Shown piece after piece: positions 25,801-37,800 of a stretch of DNA of 64,000 bases (positions are counted from its first letter, which is position 1; each line of letters begins with the position of its first letter). Below the pieces are notes generated by a model that was not told where the DNA came from, made no database searches, and saw only the letters and a list, made by a program, of their open reading frames with translations. Source of the stretch: Uloborus plumipes (taxonomy: Eukaryota > Arthropoda > Arachnida > Araneae > Uloboridae). The position numbers and the translations under genes were made by a program. The DNA lies in the NCBI GenBank assembly GCA_038373865.1, contig JAXGGA010001666.1, positions 1 through 64,000 on the forward strand. Reading direction: 5' to 3'.

Positions 25801-28800
25801 TAAACAATATGAATATTTTATAACTCAAAGCTCGAAAAGGTATGATATTTTTCACTAAAATAATTTTCCTAAAAAAATATTTGTACCTAAAAATGAGTGA
25901 AAAATATTTTTAAAACATACAAAATAGCATATGTTAAGTATCTAAACTGCTTTAATAAATTGAATTAAGTAAAGGAGAAGTAAGCAAATAATACTTTTCC
26001 GAATATTGATTTAATAATACTTACACGCACAATTTAAATTAAGAGAATCGGGACGAATATGCCGGAAACCGATTCGACATCCTTGATCGTTAACACTATT
26101 GCTTTTTGCTTCCGAAGCAACTGACAACAAAGTAGCAGATTTTATCTTATAGAAGCCAAGAATACAGAAAAGCTGGTAGCTAAATAGATAATTTGCAATA
26201 AAACATATATTGCGGTCCTAAATTGAGATAAAAACTATCCTATCATTTAAGTTGGACCAAACTGAAACTGCGTGCAAAATTTGGTTAAAATCGGTTCAGT
26301 AGCTGAGGAATCCATTGGCCACAAACACAGGGACACGTAATTTTTATATATTAAGATTAATGCGCCACCAAGTTTTTCCTTCATTAACATATACCCTTGC
26401 AGGTCTGAATCAGTGGCGGATCCAGACTATGGATTTGGGAGGGGAACTTTTGTAGAAACTGTTTATTGGGGGGGGGGGGGTATATTAAATGAACCCTCAA
26501 AAATATTTAAACATAAAGCTCTCTCTTTTTGCAGTGTGCTTTTTAATAAAGAATTAAATGCAATACAAATTTTTTTCGTCACAAATTCTCAAATTTTAAT
26601 TTCAATCCCCGTTTGTTTGTTGTTGAACTTTTTAATTAAGAAAAAAACATTACCAGAAACTATGAAATAAAAAGAGCAATTCCACAAAAAATAAATACAA
26701 ATGTGATTAAGCAATTTTGTGGCCACAAACACTTAGTAAAAAAAGATTGCTGAAAAAACCGACCTTCTCTTGTTTGAATTTACAGTAACCCCTCGTTATA
26801 TCGCGTTTTTCGGGGGACAAGAAAAAAGCGCGATATATTCGACAGCGCGATATAACCGAGGTCATTAAAAATAGTTTCCTATCCAGCAAGTTTTTCTCTT
26901 GGGAATGTAAAATTAAAATCAGGAATTTTCAAAAAAAAAAATGTAGATAAGCTGCACCACCGTATACGCCGCACTTCGCAAAATTACGGAGAAAAAAAAT
27001 GTGTTTCATCAGATACGCCGCATCGGTGTATAAGCCGCATAAAACGTAGTTAAAAAAAAATTTCTGCAAGAACTTATGCTGCAGTATACTCGTATTGACA
27101 TCGTTGAAAAACAATGACAAAGAATTGGGAACATTGATTTGAAAATAGTGTTTCAATATCATAGATAATTAAAACGTTGCAACATTTTGGCGATAACGGC
27201 AACTTATAGTAACCCGGTCCTACTCCCTGGTAGTCTCTACAGCAACCTTACTTCCCATTCCCTCAGCTACGGGCGGCGGGCGATTTTGTTTTTCGTTTGG
27301 AGTTGTTGATGTTTTTTTTCCCTTAATTTATTCCCCTTCCTTATCACTAGCGATTTTGATTTTTTATTTGTTTTTCGTTTGAATTCGTTTTTTGATTATG
27401 TTGGTTATTGTTGATGGTTTTTTTTTCTTAATTTATTCCCCTTCGTTATCGGATCTAGGAAAGTAAAATAACATCTGAATAAGCAGAAATGCTGTCACCC
27501 TTTTTAAAATAGAACTATTCAAGGGCGTTGCAGTAGTGGCTTTCGATGTCGGACTGAATTTAGGAAAAAATAAACATAGCATGCACTTAAAAAAAAAAGA
27601 CAAAAAAAAAAACTTTTACATCGTACAAGCCGCCATGGCGAAAAGCCGCAGGAGTGAAAAGTTAGCTTTTAAACACGTATAAACCGCGGCTTATCTGCCC
27701 GAAAATACGGTATATAACAGCACATTTTCCTTCTTTTCTGTTTGTTTTGAAAATTTGTCATATGGCTTTCTTTTCGAGCATTGCTGTGGAAATATTTTCA
27801 TTTACGCAAAACTTGTTCGAATCAGTAATTTTTGTAAATCAATGATAAAAAAATTAAATAAATTCTTTCTTTCATCAACATTTTTTTTAATTATGTTTTA
27901 AATGAGTTGTTCATTTCGAAACATTGTTAAATTTGTTGTTCTCATCGTCATTCTTCGTTCTGTTAATCTCGGAACAACTTGCTCCACCCGCGGAACAACT
28001 TGCTCCCCCGTCGAGGTAAGTTGGTAATTTTCGGGTTTATTTACCATAGAATTAATTATTAAAAAACCTTACGAAATAAAACTAAAAAAAAAACAGCTTT
28101 TGTATCAAAGGGACAAAGAAAAACCTTGGAATATTAATTTTAGAATCTTGTTTTCCGAACAAATTTTAAGCATGAGTAAAACACGGAACTTTTGGCCCAG
28201 CTCTCCCCTGCTTACATTTATTTTTTCTTTAAGTAATTAATGTAGAACAAATTGAATGAAAGAACTAAGACTTACCATGAGGAAAAGAAGATAGCTGAAG
28301 AACAGTTCTCATCAGCAAAAAAAAAAATCTTGAAAATAAAACGTAGCTATCACAAATAAATTTGTTCTAAACACGAAACACAGGGTTGCCAACTCTTAAA
28401 AATGCCCCCCCCCCTAAACTCAACTCAAAAAACCCTTTGATGCGATTGGATAATAATGACGTCGTGAATCAAAAACTTTGGTTGCCACTTAAAATGTTTG
28501 GTAGCCAAATCTCAAATATAAAAACGAAAGGAATCTGAAAAACGAAATTATTTTCCTTTTCTCTGTTCTGAAAATTTTTATGCACCTTGGCATTTTGGGG
28601 GGGGGGAACGTTCCCCCAGTTCCCCCCCCCGTGGATCCGCGCCTGGTCTGAATACACGGACCTTTATGGGCCCATGAGGACCTCTTCGAGAATCATTGTA
28701 ATAAACCTTTTCACTATAATAGTTCAGCAGGTCAAAATATTCTATTCGAGTAAAAGGAAGCGAACTATTTTACTGTTTAATGTAACTCAGTTATTTTTTG

Positions 28801-31800
28801 TTTATTGGATAAACAAAATTAAAAGAAACATTTTCCGTACCAATTCTGAGTTTGAAATTGTTGAATGAATGTTTGTTGATTTCATCCAAGGATTCTTTCA
28901 TTGCGAAAGCAAAATCTACCAATGCAGTTAAATGACCCCATTCTTCAGGTCCCTGAAATTAAAGTAAAATACACCTTTAAATATAGATCCAAAAAATTAA
29001 TTATTTTAAATCACACGAGAGCAAAACCAAGCATATTGTAAACTACAAAAAATGTAATGTTTCTTCTTATATATATATATATATAATATATATATATATA
29101 TTTAACGAGACTACGTATTGCTTCTAGAACTTCCTTAGGTAGCAGACTTCGTTTCACAAAGACTTCAAAATTATTGTCAACATTGGGATCACCACTTTAA
29201 AACGCTAATAAATTGTTTAAACGTCACATGTGTTACCTGGGTTGTAGACCTAGTAGCAATCCCTAAAAGGTGGCATCCAATCTTTTTGTGTGGCACCACT
29301 ACAGGCACAGATTGTCATTGCCCTTGGGAAAAGGGACGTCATTTCGAACTTTTCCAGGGGGGGGGGGGCAAAGGATGCATACACAATGTAAAATATACCA
29401 AAAAGTGGCAAAAACCACACCCACTTATATGCCAATACATTTATTTCCCAAAGTCAGGGGGAGGCAATTGACCCCCCCTGCCCCCCTAATTGACGGGCCA
29501 GCTTGGGAATTTCGACACCAGTTTCTCTCCAGGTGAGGGCACCTGGGCTTTCAAATGTTAAATGTCGCTGAGAGATTAATTTTTGCCGTGAGTGTCTAAA
29601 CCAAACAGATCGTCAACAGGGCCACCGAGAGTCAAAGCGGGCCCTTTGTCAGTTCGATCACCGAGCCTTTTTCCTCCATAAAACATAAAATTTATACGAC
29701 TTCTATTATGAATCTGGCCGCCCCAGCGGCCAGGCCCATAGTTTCCGACTAGGCTGACACGGCCTCTCGTCGGCCCTGATCGTCAAGGGATAATAACTTA
29801 ATATGACCGCATAATTTTCCCAACTTTTTTGCATTTTGAAAATCCAGCAACTGAAGCCGTTTTCCAAAAAAAAGGGTTTAAAAAAAAAAGTTTTTTAAAC
29901 CCAAAAAAGGGATAATTTTAAAGGGAGACAATTATTCATGCTTAAAATCCTGTTCTTTTTTAAGGGGAACGCACATTTTGTTCCTTGTAATAAAAATTTC
30001 GCTATAATGAAATTCAATAAAAGATTAGAAATAAATGAAATTTCATTGCAAAGGTTTTTTTTTGGGGAAACTTAAAACTCATATTTAAAAAATAAACCCA
30101 AAAAAAATAGTACAATTTTTTAAAAAAAAAAAACTTTTCTTTCCCTTTTGAACAAAAACTCAAAAAAACCGTTTGCAATGATCTTCAAAACATACCCTAA
30201 AAAAAATTTTCTTTCAGAAAATTCCGATAAATTTTTGAAAATCGATTTTACGTAATTTTCCCAATAATCTAAAAAATAAAAGTTTTTTATTTTTATTTTC
30301 TTATTTCTCAAAAGCAGATCTACAGATAATTGTTTGGATTTACCTTCCTGCTCGGATTGAGCCCGGAAGCTGCCATGTAAGTACTGCTTATGGTTTTGAT
30401 TTTCTCCAGCGGCCTGAATCGTTCTTCATCCAAGAGCTGCAGCAAGAAAAACAACAGTAAATATGATTAATATTGTTAACAGTGATGCTGGTTTTGGACC
30501 AACCACGATAGCGTCAAAGTATTCTGCCATGCTAAGCACAAAAGTCGTATCGACACTTTGTTTAACAAAATTGAGTTATAGCCACCAGGTGGCTTTTTGT
30601 GACGTATTTTACCTAGATACAAACTTATATGGTCATTTGAGAACGGGAAATATATTTTTTAAAAATTCTGAAAAAGTTTCATCTGAATCAAATACATGGT
30701 GGCGCAAAACTTCAAATAGTTTTATCTCAGTTTGAGCTCGACTGCAGATACCACATTTGCGCTTAGCACGGCAGTATTGTCGTCAGTGTACAGGGCCAAG
30801 CTCCACATTGACGAAAAGCAGAAAAATAAAGCAGAAACGTAAAATGGATTAAATAGTGTTCCTATGGAAAGTACCCGGATTTTCGGTTTCTGCCTTCGGT
30901 TTTGGTCGCGTTTCTGCTGATGTGGAGCAGGGCCCTAACTAAACAGATTGGTGTTGTAGATTTTACGCCTTGAGGGGAAGGCCATCTTGTTTAGGGGTCA
31001 GAAAAGTCTGACACAGATGGGGTGATTTCCGGTTCGAATCCGGCTTATGAATGGATGTACATTCTCTCTCCCTTTCTTGTCCTTTCTTTGCGTGTGAATG
31101 TGCTGTTGTGATGTGAATGGTTGCGTGTGCTCTAAACGGGTCCCTGTGGCATGTATGTTCTGTGGAAGTTGGAATTCACGCCAAATGACTGTACAGTTGG
31201 AAAAGTAAAGCAGCACACCCCAAATTGCCAGCCTACATCAGCAACGCATTGAGCGAATCCTGAAGAATTGATGTATCGGGGAAAAAAAAGAACTGTTCTA
31301 CATTTTCTCCCTTTTCTTTTCAAGTTAGAAATACTCGTTGCTAACTTTCTTAATGCGCTAATTTTTACAAAATGCACTTCATAATGTTTACACGTACAAT
31401 ACATATACTAGAAACTTGCTGCTTTGTTTTAGAGAAAAATATTTTATATCCTGTAATAATTTTTGCTGACAAAATAAACACATTGACAAAATGTAATTTC
31501 CTTATCCTATTAACTGACATTCCTTATCTTTTGAGACATTTCAAAAAGTGCGCTCCCCCAGAAAAGGCGAATTTTGTTTAAAATTATTTATGTACAACAT
31601 AGTTTTATTAAAAACAGATAACATAATCCACCACAAGTAAACATTCACCATTATAAATTTATAGATATAAGTATAACTTGCTTAGATCATTGATAATATC
31701 AAAGATAAAAATACGCTAAAAGCCACCATGACATTTTCAAAAAGCACTATGCTTACTTGATCAAAGTCGAATATAATTTCATTGAGCAGCCGAATGCATT

Positions 31801-34800
31801 CAACACCATTATTTATATCTTCAGAATAAAAAGACGCAAAATTGGGAATAGAAGCAAAAAGAACACCACAGCAACTATAAGATTGAGCGTACAATTCCTG
31901 AAAATAAAGGATCATAAGTTCAATTGCAATCGGGATAAACGTTGATATGGGAGTGAGAGTTATTATTTGAAAAAAAAATTATGTGTATATTATTAACAAA
32001 AGTATTTTTGTGTCACTTAAAAATTTAATTCATCCGAAAAATTAATGACTGTTTTGTTTGTATATTTATTACAGAAATTGAAATTTATCCTTAAAAGTCA
32101 ATGTCATTACAATATAGTGAGGAAAATGAAGAATACTTATACAAACGCATATTAACGCATAGTAAAGCAAAAGGCTTTTATTTGATGTACGCGAAAACAC
32201 CTGCATGTAGAAGGTACAACTTTGAGAAGATTTTTTTCATCGCAAGACAATGTTATGCATTATTATTGTGGACAAATTAAATCGTGTGAGTTTTTCTCAA
32301 AAATAAAGTTAAAATAAAAAAAGAGAGAAATTGAATAAATGCGAAATGCATAACTAATAAAAATGTAAGAACGTGACCAAAAAAAAAAAAAAATCTGTAC
32401 AAGCGCATATAAAATTTTTGCAGATATGAAATCGAGCATTTACCGTCTCTTAGCCATTGCTTAGAAGCGGTTACTTACTGCTATACCTTCATGTTTACCA
32501 GATTACAATGATAATCAAAATCTTGAAAATTATTCAACAACTTGTTCTTGATTGATTTTATTATTCCCTCACCATGAAAAAAATGAAGCAGTGTTATTCA
32601 GAGAAAAAAACAAGAAGTTCTGTCAAGAATTAAACGAGCCTACTTTCCCGTACATCGACATCGGCAATCTAGCATCTAATCAATATTCTCTTGAAGAATA
32701 TCTGAAACTGAAAATTATGTCAAACCTACCTTTATAACACTTAAAGCTGATTTCTAAAAGCAAAATATACCCCTCTCATCAGATGATCAGAACACGTAAA
32801 AAGTAAATAAACGAGTAAATAAAGTTTTGTCGCACCTTTTAAAGAATGTAACTGCTATAGTTCTTCCGCAGAAAAATTTCACAATCGCTTTCAAATGAAA
32901 AAAAAAATAAATAAAAGTACAAAGAACATCAAAACACATTTTATCGAAGAAAGAAAAAAAACCTCGTTCGTTAATAAAATATCTCGAATTTTATTTTTAA
33001 TCCGTTGCCAGTTGTTAAATATAAGTAAAGAATAAAATGCTCTCGTGAATGAACAATTTTTGTAATCAAAAAAAAATCGTCTGCCAAAAAAATAAATAAA
33101 TAAATAATAATAATAATAATAAATTAAACAAAAAAAATGAATAAATAAACAAAAAATCGTCTGCCCAGTCAGTCATTTTTTTTCTGAGCCTGCATTTCCG
33201 CCATGTTTGCGGAGTCGGAGTCGGAATCAGAGTCCTCACAGAAGATTTTTCAGAAAAGTACTTTACATACATTTTTTATCAAAACCGTTTTCTTACACAG
33301 TTAGTTTGAAGGAAATCCGCCTTTAAGTTCAGAATCAACATTCAATTTAAATTTCCCAGCAGGCGCTCATGTTAAAATTTTTTTGAACGGTTCATCATTG
33401 AACGAAAAATGGTTCAAATTGAAAAGTGAAATATGGGAATGAGTCTTTCCGAGATCTTTCGAACAAAAAAAGTTTATTCAATTCGGACGGTTCACTTAAA
33501 AGTTATTAGGTGGAGAAAGGTTGCTTGAACGGTTCAATGTTGAACGAAAAAATGTTCAAATTGAAAATTTAAATACGGTAATGAAGTATCCTTGCCGAGA
33601 TCTTTCGAACAAAAAAAAGTTTGTTTAAATCGGACTGTTCACTCAAAAGTTATTAGGGGTGAGAGGTTGTTTGAACGGTTCAATGTTGAACGAAAAATTG
33701 TTCAAATCGAAAATTTAAAAACGGGAATGAAGTATTCTTGATAAGATCTTTCGAACAAAAAAAAGTTTATTCAATTCGGACGGTTCACTTAAAAGTTATT
33801 AGGTGGGGAAAGGTTGCTTGATCGGTTCAATGTTGAACCAAAAATGTTCAAATTTAAAATTTAAATACGGTAATAAAGTATCCTTGCCGAGATCTTTCGA
33901 ACAAAAAAAAGTTTGTTTAAATCGGACTGTTCACTCAAAAGTTATTAGGGGTGAGAGCTTGTTTGAACGGTTCAATGTTGAACGAAAAATTGTTCAAATC
34001 AAAAATGTAGATACGGGAATGAAGTATCCTTGAAAAGATCTTTCGAACAAAAAAAAGTTTGTTCAAATCGGACTGTTCATTCAAAAGTTAGTATCGCGGG
34101 ACCGGTTATTTGAACGGCTCAAAGTTGAACCAAAAATTGTTCAAATCAAAAAATCAAATACGGGAATGAGCTGTACTCGCCGAGATCTTTCCAACAAAAA
34201 AAAGTTTGTCCAAATCGGAATGTTCATTCAAAAGTTATTAGGGGGGGACAGACAGACTGACAGACCGACCGACAGACCGACCGACAGACCGACACACAAA
34301 TTCCCCATCTCAATACCCTACTTTCAAATTTTTAATTTTTCGATATTCATTTTACCTCTTTATTTTTTTAACTTGGCGATATTTTTTTTAACTTGGCGAT
34401 TTTTTTTGGGCTTGGCGATATTTTTTAGATGCATTAAGCTACTTTTCCTACTTTTTTCGTCTTTCTTTTATTTTTAACGGGAAAGTAGGCTAAAAAGGAA
34501 GCAGCGTTATCCAGAAGACGCGAGAAATAGTGAAAAGTTTTGGAAAGTTAGTTCCTTGTCACACCGATTGCTGTAGAAAACTTTTTTCAATGTTTCGCAT
34601 TTCTTGAAGAAAAAAAAATGCGCGTTTTTTTTTTCAATCATTGTGGGTGGGTGTTTATTGGTTGTAATTCACTTTATCGTTGTAAAAAAAATGTGTTTTT
34701 TCTTTCGAATTTGAGGATGCAATTTTTTTCCCACTATTGAAGTTCAGAGAATTGTTAATTCTGCACAAAAGAATTGGATCAAAAAACTCGCAATTCGCAT

Positions 34801-37800
34801 CTACTTTTCTTTTTCTATTATCTAAAAATGTCTAAAGTGTGTTTTTTTCTATTCCTTTAACGGAACACCTGGATTTAGTTTGCTTTTGAAGCTGATGTTA
34901 TGAAAAAAGCTTCATAAAAAAAAAAAAAGCTAAGAGTCGTATTTAGTACTGGTAGTAGGAATTTCAAAGCAGTTTTCAAATTTATTTCAAATAAATCATT
35001 GTTTAATTAAAATACATTTACGGAGTACTTATACACTGCGATGCAAAAGTTTAGACAAAATGCAAATATGTGAATAAAAAGAAAATTATTCAACGAAATG
35101 CTTTCAAATTTCTACAGTAGGTAGACAATATAGTCCCAAATACGTGTCTGGAGTTTTGAAAAATATAATCGAAACGAAAATCGGAAATTACAAAAGACAT
35201 TTTTTTTCACTGCTGCAAAAGTTTAGACAAAGTCAGATTTTATGCAAATATCCCTTGAAATGTTATTGGTGGAGGTAAGGCGGGACTTTATTATTCGAAT
35301 GTAAAGTTCAGATATTGCTGAATGAATAATAAAAATATCAACAGCTCTGTAAATCGCGTGTTAAGAAGATGAGAAAGTTTCGAAGCCGAAATTTGAAAAT
35401 GACCCTACTTTATTAATTTTTTGTCTTTTAAATTGGCTCTAATATGGTAGTAAATTGCTTTTTACTTCGTGGAGAGCAAATTCAGACATGCGTATCGATC
35501 AAAAAGCCCTAGAAAAGTTATATTTCTTAAGGATGAAGAAATTGAAGAAACGGTTCTAACTGACGATTCGCCCCTTATTCCTGCAAAACTTCAACCTGGG
35601 TCAAAAACAGCACGTGACAGCATAAGTAGATGAACAACTGAATCGGAATGCATAAAAAAACAAAGAATTGTGCTTGAGCCTTTTCGGACAGAGTGTTCCA
35701 AATAAGCAAGATTTTAATGGTAAAAGCAGCACAGCATATGATCACTGGATCTTTTCTGAAGTCCCGCTAATAGAATTATAATCCATCTAGGCCATCCCAA
35801 TTTTAATAATTTTCATCAGAGAAAGTAACATTCATTTTTATAAGATCACGAGTGATACATATGCTAGTGCTGCTTTTCCCATTAAAATCTGACTTATTTG
35901 GAACACTCTGTCCGAAAAGGCTCAAGCACAATTCTTTGTTTTTTTTATGCATTCCGATTCAGTTGTTCATCTACTTATGCTGTCACGTGCTGTTTTTGAC
36001 CCAGGTTGAAGTTTTGTAGGAATAAGGGGCGAATCGTCAGTTCGAACCGTTTCTTCAATTCCTTCATCCTTAAGAAATATAATTTTTCTTGGATTTTTTG
36101 ATCGATACGCATGTCTGAATTTGCTCTCCACGAAGTAAAAAACAATGTACTACCATACTAGAGCCGATTTAAAAGACAAAAAATTAATAAAGTAGGGTCA
36201 TTTTCAAATTTCGGCTTCGAAACTTTCTCATCTTCTTTACATGCGCGATTTACAGAGCTTTTGGGATTTTTATTATTCATTCAGCAATCTCTGAACTTTA
36301 TATTCGAATAATAAAGTCCCGCCTTACCTCCACCAATCACATTTTAAGGGATATTTGCATAAAATCTGACTTTTGTCTAAACTTTTGCAGCAGTGAAAAA
36401 AAAATGTCTTTTGTAATTTCCAATTTTTGTTTCGGTTCAAAACTCCAGCCACGTATTTGGGACCATATTGTGTACCCGCAGTAGAAATTTGAAAGCATTT
36501 CGCTGAACAGTTTTCCTTTTATTCATATATTTGCATTTGTCTAAACTTTTGCATCGCAGTGTATCATTACCAAAATGTGTTTTAGCCTTTTCAATTCTTT
36601 TACTTTATATTTAATACGCATCTCTCTTAAAAACAATGTTACACCCAGCTTAAATTATATTCATTTGTTTTATAAGAACAAATTAGTTGAAGTATACTTT
36701 ACGAATGCGTTTTAAGACAATACCAACATCAATGGAATTATAATGTAACAAATAAGTTAATAAGCCTTCTAAACAAAATCCCTTAAACAGCAATAAAAAA
36801 GTTAAAATAATTTGTTTTTGCGAAAATAGCAATTATGTGTTCGAAAACGCAACCTATGGACTATAATGTGGGAGGGGGTGAGGGCATGAACCAGGACAAC
36901 TCCTATTTCTGTCAAAAATATGATTTAAAATGAACTTTTTACTGCATTTATTTTTATCGTAAGATGTACGCTTAGGTTGCACAATTAGATTTTTAGGTGT
37001 AGAAAGTACAGCGAAGATCTTATTGATTCAAGTGGCAGTTTAGTGAGCCTCGTTGTTTCACCAAAACGATGTTACATAGTATATCTCTACACCAAAACGA
37101 TGTTACATAGTATATCTCTATTCCTGTATCAAATATTTTGCTGAGCATAATTCATTGTGGGGGCATATTTGGTTTGCTATTGCTCATCTGTTTATTTTGC
37201 CATTTTTGTTACCTCTTTGTTTAATGCAAATATTTTATTACTATCCCTCCTTCATTTCATTTCACTCCCGAACCTACTACAACACCTGGTTTACCCGGTT
37301 GGATGGGGCTCTGAAGAGCGCTGTTCTCCCTCCTTTCCAAAGAACGGCACGAAGAGTGTTTTCATGAAAAAAGTTGAAATAAATAGCTATCGAGAATTTT
37401 TTTTGACCCCAAAGTTATTTTTCCCTAGTGCCCCCGGTATCGATACACAAAGTCTTAAAGTCTGTCGAAACTTTAAAAATAGCGCCAAAGTTAGAGACTT
37501 GACAGTAATTGAAGTTACCACATGGTTTTACCGTCTGCGTGTGGTAGGACATCCTTCAGCATGGCGGGTGAAAAATATCTTCCAATAATCACTGAAATCC
37601 GTATAATTTGTCGACTTTTCTTTAAATTTCGGCAGACTTTAGATCTCATGTTTCTATAATGGGGACAGGAGGGCAAGAAAGAACGTCAAGAAACATGTTT
37701 GACTAATGCTCTTACTATTAACTCCAATTCTTTTAATTATTACCCTATCGTATAGTTTTCTGGTTGGAGACTCGAATCTAAGTCAGTTTTCTACTGCTTT

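Larger units (their letters stand above)
21541..26357 (+). repeat. Dispersed arthropod repeat, interrupted by the Penelope-like insertion
   Basis: The left end ctagctgacccggccacgcg and the right end (cggttcagtagctgaggaat at ~26292, then a tail ttatatattaagat) are the two ends of a repeat type I remember as very common in arthropod genomes; I do not give it a family name with confidence. Blocks near 21725-21850 recur in the same orientation near 25670-25800 (ggtaaaag then tcac...gcagtgaacc), so the element was itself partly duplicated. No coding region outside the Penelope insertion. Confidence 0.6.
26411..28645. mobile_element. hAT-type non-autonomous element with 8-bp target duplication
   Basis: The ends CAGTGGCGGATCCAG (26411) and, on the minus strand, CAGGCGCGGATCCACG (from 28645) form an imperfect inverted repeat. 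They are flanked by the exact 8-bp direct repeat GTCTGAAT (26403-26410 and 28646-28653), the duplication length of hAT transposons. G runs follow both ends. I see no transposase. The interior contains fragments of at least two other elements (26783 and 26940-27714). Confidence 0.85.

Noticed and set aside
31030..31045. Functional tRNA gene
   Set aside because: Only the T-arm-like B box is convincing; no cloverleaf with acceptor and anticodon stems can be drawn around it.
33384..34260. Regular repeats considered as a CRISPR array
   Set aside because: Unit length ~146 bp without unique spacers, in a eukaryotic intron; this is an ordinary tandem array. No CRISPR array exists in the window.
34166..34477. 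103-codon frame with a DRPTDRPTD repeat and hydrophobic tail
   Set aside because: Generated by the 146-bp array, the GACC microsatellite and a T-rich module; not a gene.
37157..37588. 143-codon frame in a cyclase intron
   Set aside because: No recognisable domain, no splice context, opposite strand to the gene and two overlapping frames of similar quality.
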